A stretch of DNA of 64,000 bases from DASWIG01 sp965371445 (GTDB lineage: Bacteria; Acidobacteriota; Thermoanaerobaculia; Multivoradales; J023): assembly GCA_965371445.1 (NCBI GenBank), contig CBDUYN010000014.1, positions 35,382 to 99,381 of the forward strand. Reading direction: 5' to 3'. The position numbers were made by a program, and so were the translations under genes. Shown here one piece after another: positions 63,522-64,000 of this stretch (positions within the stretch are counted from its first letter, which is position 1; each line of letters starts with the position of its first letter). Below the pieces are notes generated by a model, which saw only the letters and a program-made list of their open reading frames with translations, ran no database searches and was not told the DNA's origin.

Positions 63522-64000
63522 TTAACCCCGGGTGGACGCCCGGCCTCCCTCCGGCCCCCGGAAGACGTCGTCGAGCGACGTCTCCGCACGACGGATCTCG
63601 TCGCGGCGCAGGACGACCGCGCGAAGCGCCCGCGGGACGTCGAAGAACTGGATCTCCTCCTCAAGGACACGCTCAGGAGGACGTCGTCCGTGGCGGCGAA
63701 GCGACCGACGGCGTCACTGAGCTTTCCGTCGGTCGTTGCCGCGGTATAGGTCGAAGCGCCGCCCGCGAAAGCGTCGAGAACGGCTTCCAACCGGTCCTGC
63801 AATCCCGTCTCGACGAAGAACGTCACCGCCGAAGCTCGGACGCTCAAGTCGTCGTCCGCCAGCCGCGCTTCGAAGGCGGCGCGCGTGCTCTCGTCGTCGG
63901 CGCCGATCTTCGCAAAATACTCCACCGCGCTTAGCCGGACGCTCCAGTCGTCGTCCGCCAGCCGCGCTTCGAAGGCGGCGCGCGTGCTCTCGTCGTCGGC
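63522..64000 (-). CDS. HEAT-repeat protein, C-terminal part, possibly frameshifted
   Basis: The gene enters from the right edge. Repeats of 33 residues read ADDESTRAAFEARLADDDWS, VRLSAVEYFAKIG and again ADDESTRAAFEARLADDDLS, VRASAVTFFVETG, with near-identical DNA, typical of HEAT/PBS-lyase-like repeats. After GKLSDAVGRFAATDD the coding character moves to another frame (PPERVLEEEIQFFDVPRALR, AVVLRRDEIRRAETSLDDVF) and ends at TAA 63522. That stop lies in a GGGGTTAACCCC palindrome of the REP type. Either the tail is frameshifted or the shorter frame is real. Confidence 0.65.

Noticed and set aside
63455..63934. 159-codon plus-strand open frame after the 42-base repeats
   Set aside because: Antisense to the HEAT-repeat coding sequence and Arg-rich; only its first codons belong to repeat unit 6.

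Overview
The window is a GC-rich chromosomal segment from a Gram-negative bacterium. It carries SecA with a C-terminal zinc motif, an RND pump with an outer-membrane beta-barrel protein, a phosphatidylserine pathway, an MscS channel, a ferritin and a protein with an IPTL-CTERM-like tail. The many DUF3857/transglutaminase, S9-peptidase, PQQ-propeller and HEAT-repeat proteins suggest an Acidobacteriota (Thermoanaerobaculia-like) or similar genome. That placement is an inference. Both window edges cut genes: an asparagine synthase on the left and a HEAT-repeat protein on the right. No rRNA, tRNA or CRISPR array was seen.

Layout. 0-7.4 kb: end of asparagine synthase, an ArnT-like glycosyltransferase, a coupled radical SAM/DUF547 pair, a secreted protein, a PQQ-type sugar dehydrogenase and RNase D. 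7.4-11.1 kb: a KAS III-like gene behind a TetR-type palindrome, an adaptor protein fused to an AMIN domain, and a UbiA-family prenyltransferase. 11.3-24 kb: a visibly less GC-rich, repeat-laden island. It starts with a decayed partial copy of the UbiA gene and holds an RND permease, a serine-less alpha/beta hydrolase and a beta-barrel protein. Transposon and recombinase remnants follow, with two membrane or secreted proteins among them. 24-42 kb: a methyltransferase, a PQQ-propeller/esterase fusion, a carbamoyltransferase with an SxtJ-like partner, MscS, SecA, an M23 peptidase, two DUF3857 proteins, and PdxT/PdxS. 43-48.8 kb: a collapsed defence island (DUF499 ATPase fragments in both orientations, nuclease-like ORF, truncated cytosine methyltransferase, SNF2 helicase with internal deletions, DUF3883) and a frameshifted M20 peptidase. 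48.8-56 kb: TsaB, a DUF465 protein, Psd-PssA, a cysteine-less Asd homologue, ferritin, an S9 peptidase and a broken VapBC pair.

The most interesting region is 56.3-63.5 kb. It contains three 19-codon genes encoding one peptide family with the pattern M-x-V-[KQ]-T-x-[VL]-x-A-G-A-G. Each has a strong ribosome binding site and is followed by a GC-rich hairpin. Two are tandem and convergent with an AraC-HTH/TPR regulator. The third sits directly upstream of a TPR protein. Between them lie a small XRE-like protein and a compact four-gene operon of unknown proteins, two of which are under 50 residues. A CGNR-type zinc-finger protein and an exact 42-bp tandem array resembling repeated mini-genes follow. 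I propose an undescribed peptide system, either a signalling circuit or a precursor-peptide cluster. The sequence supports the peptide family; its function is inference.
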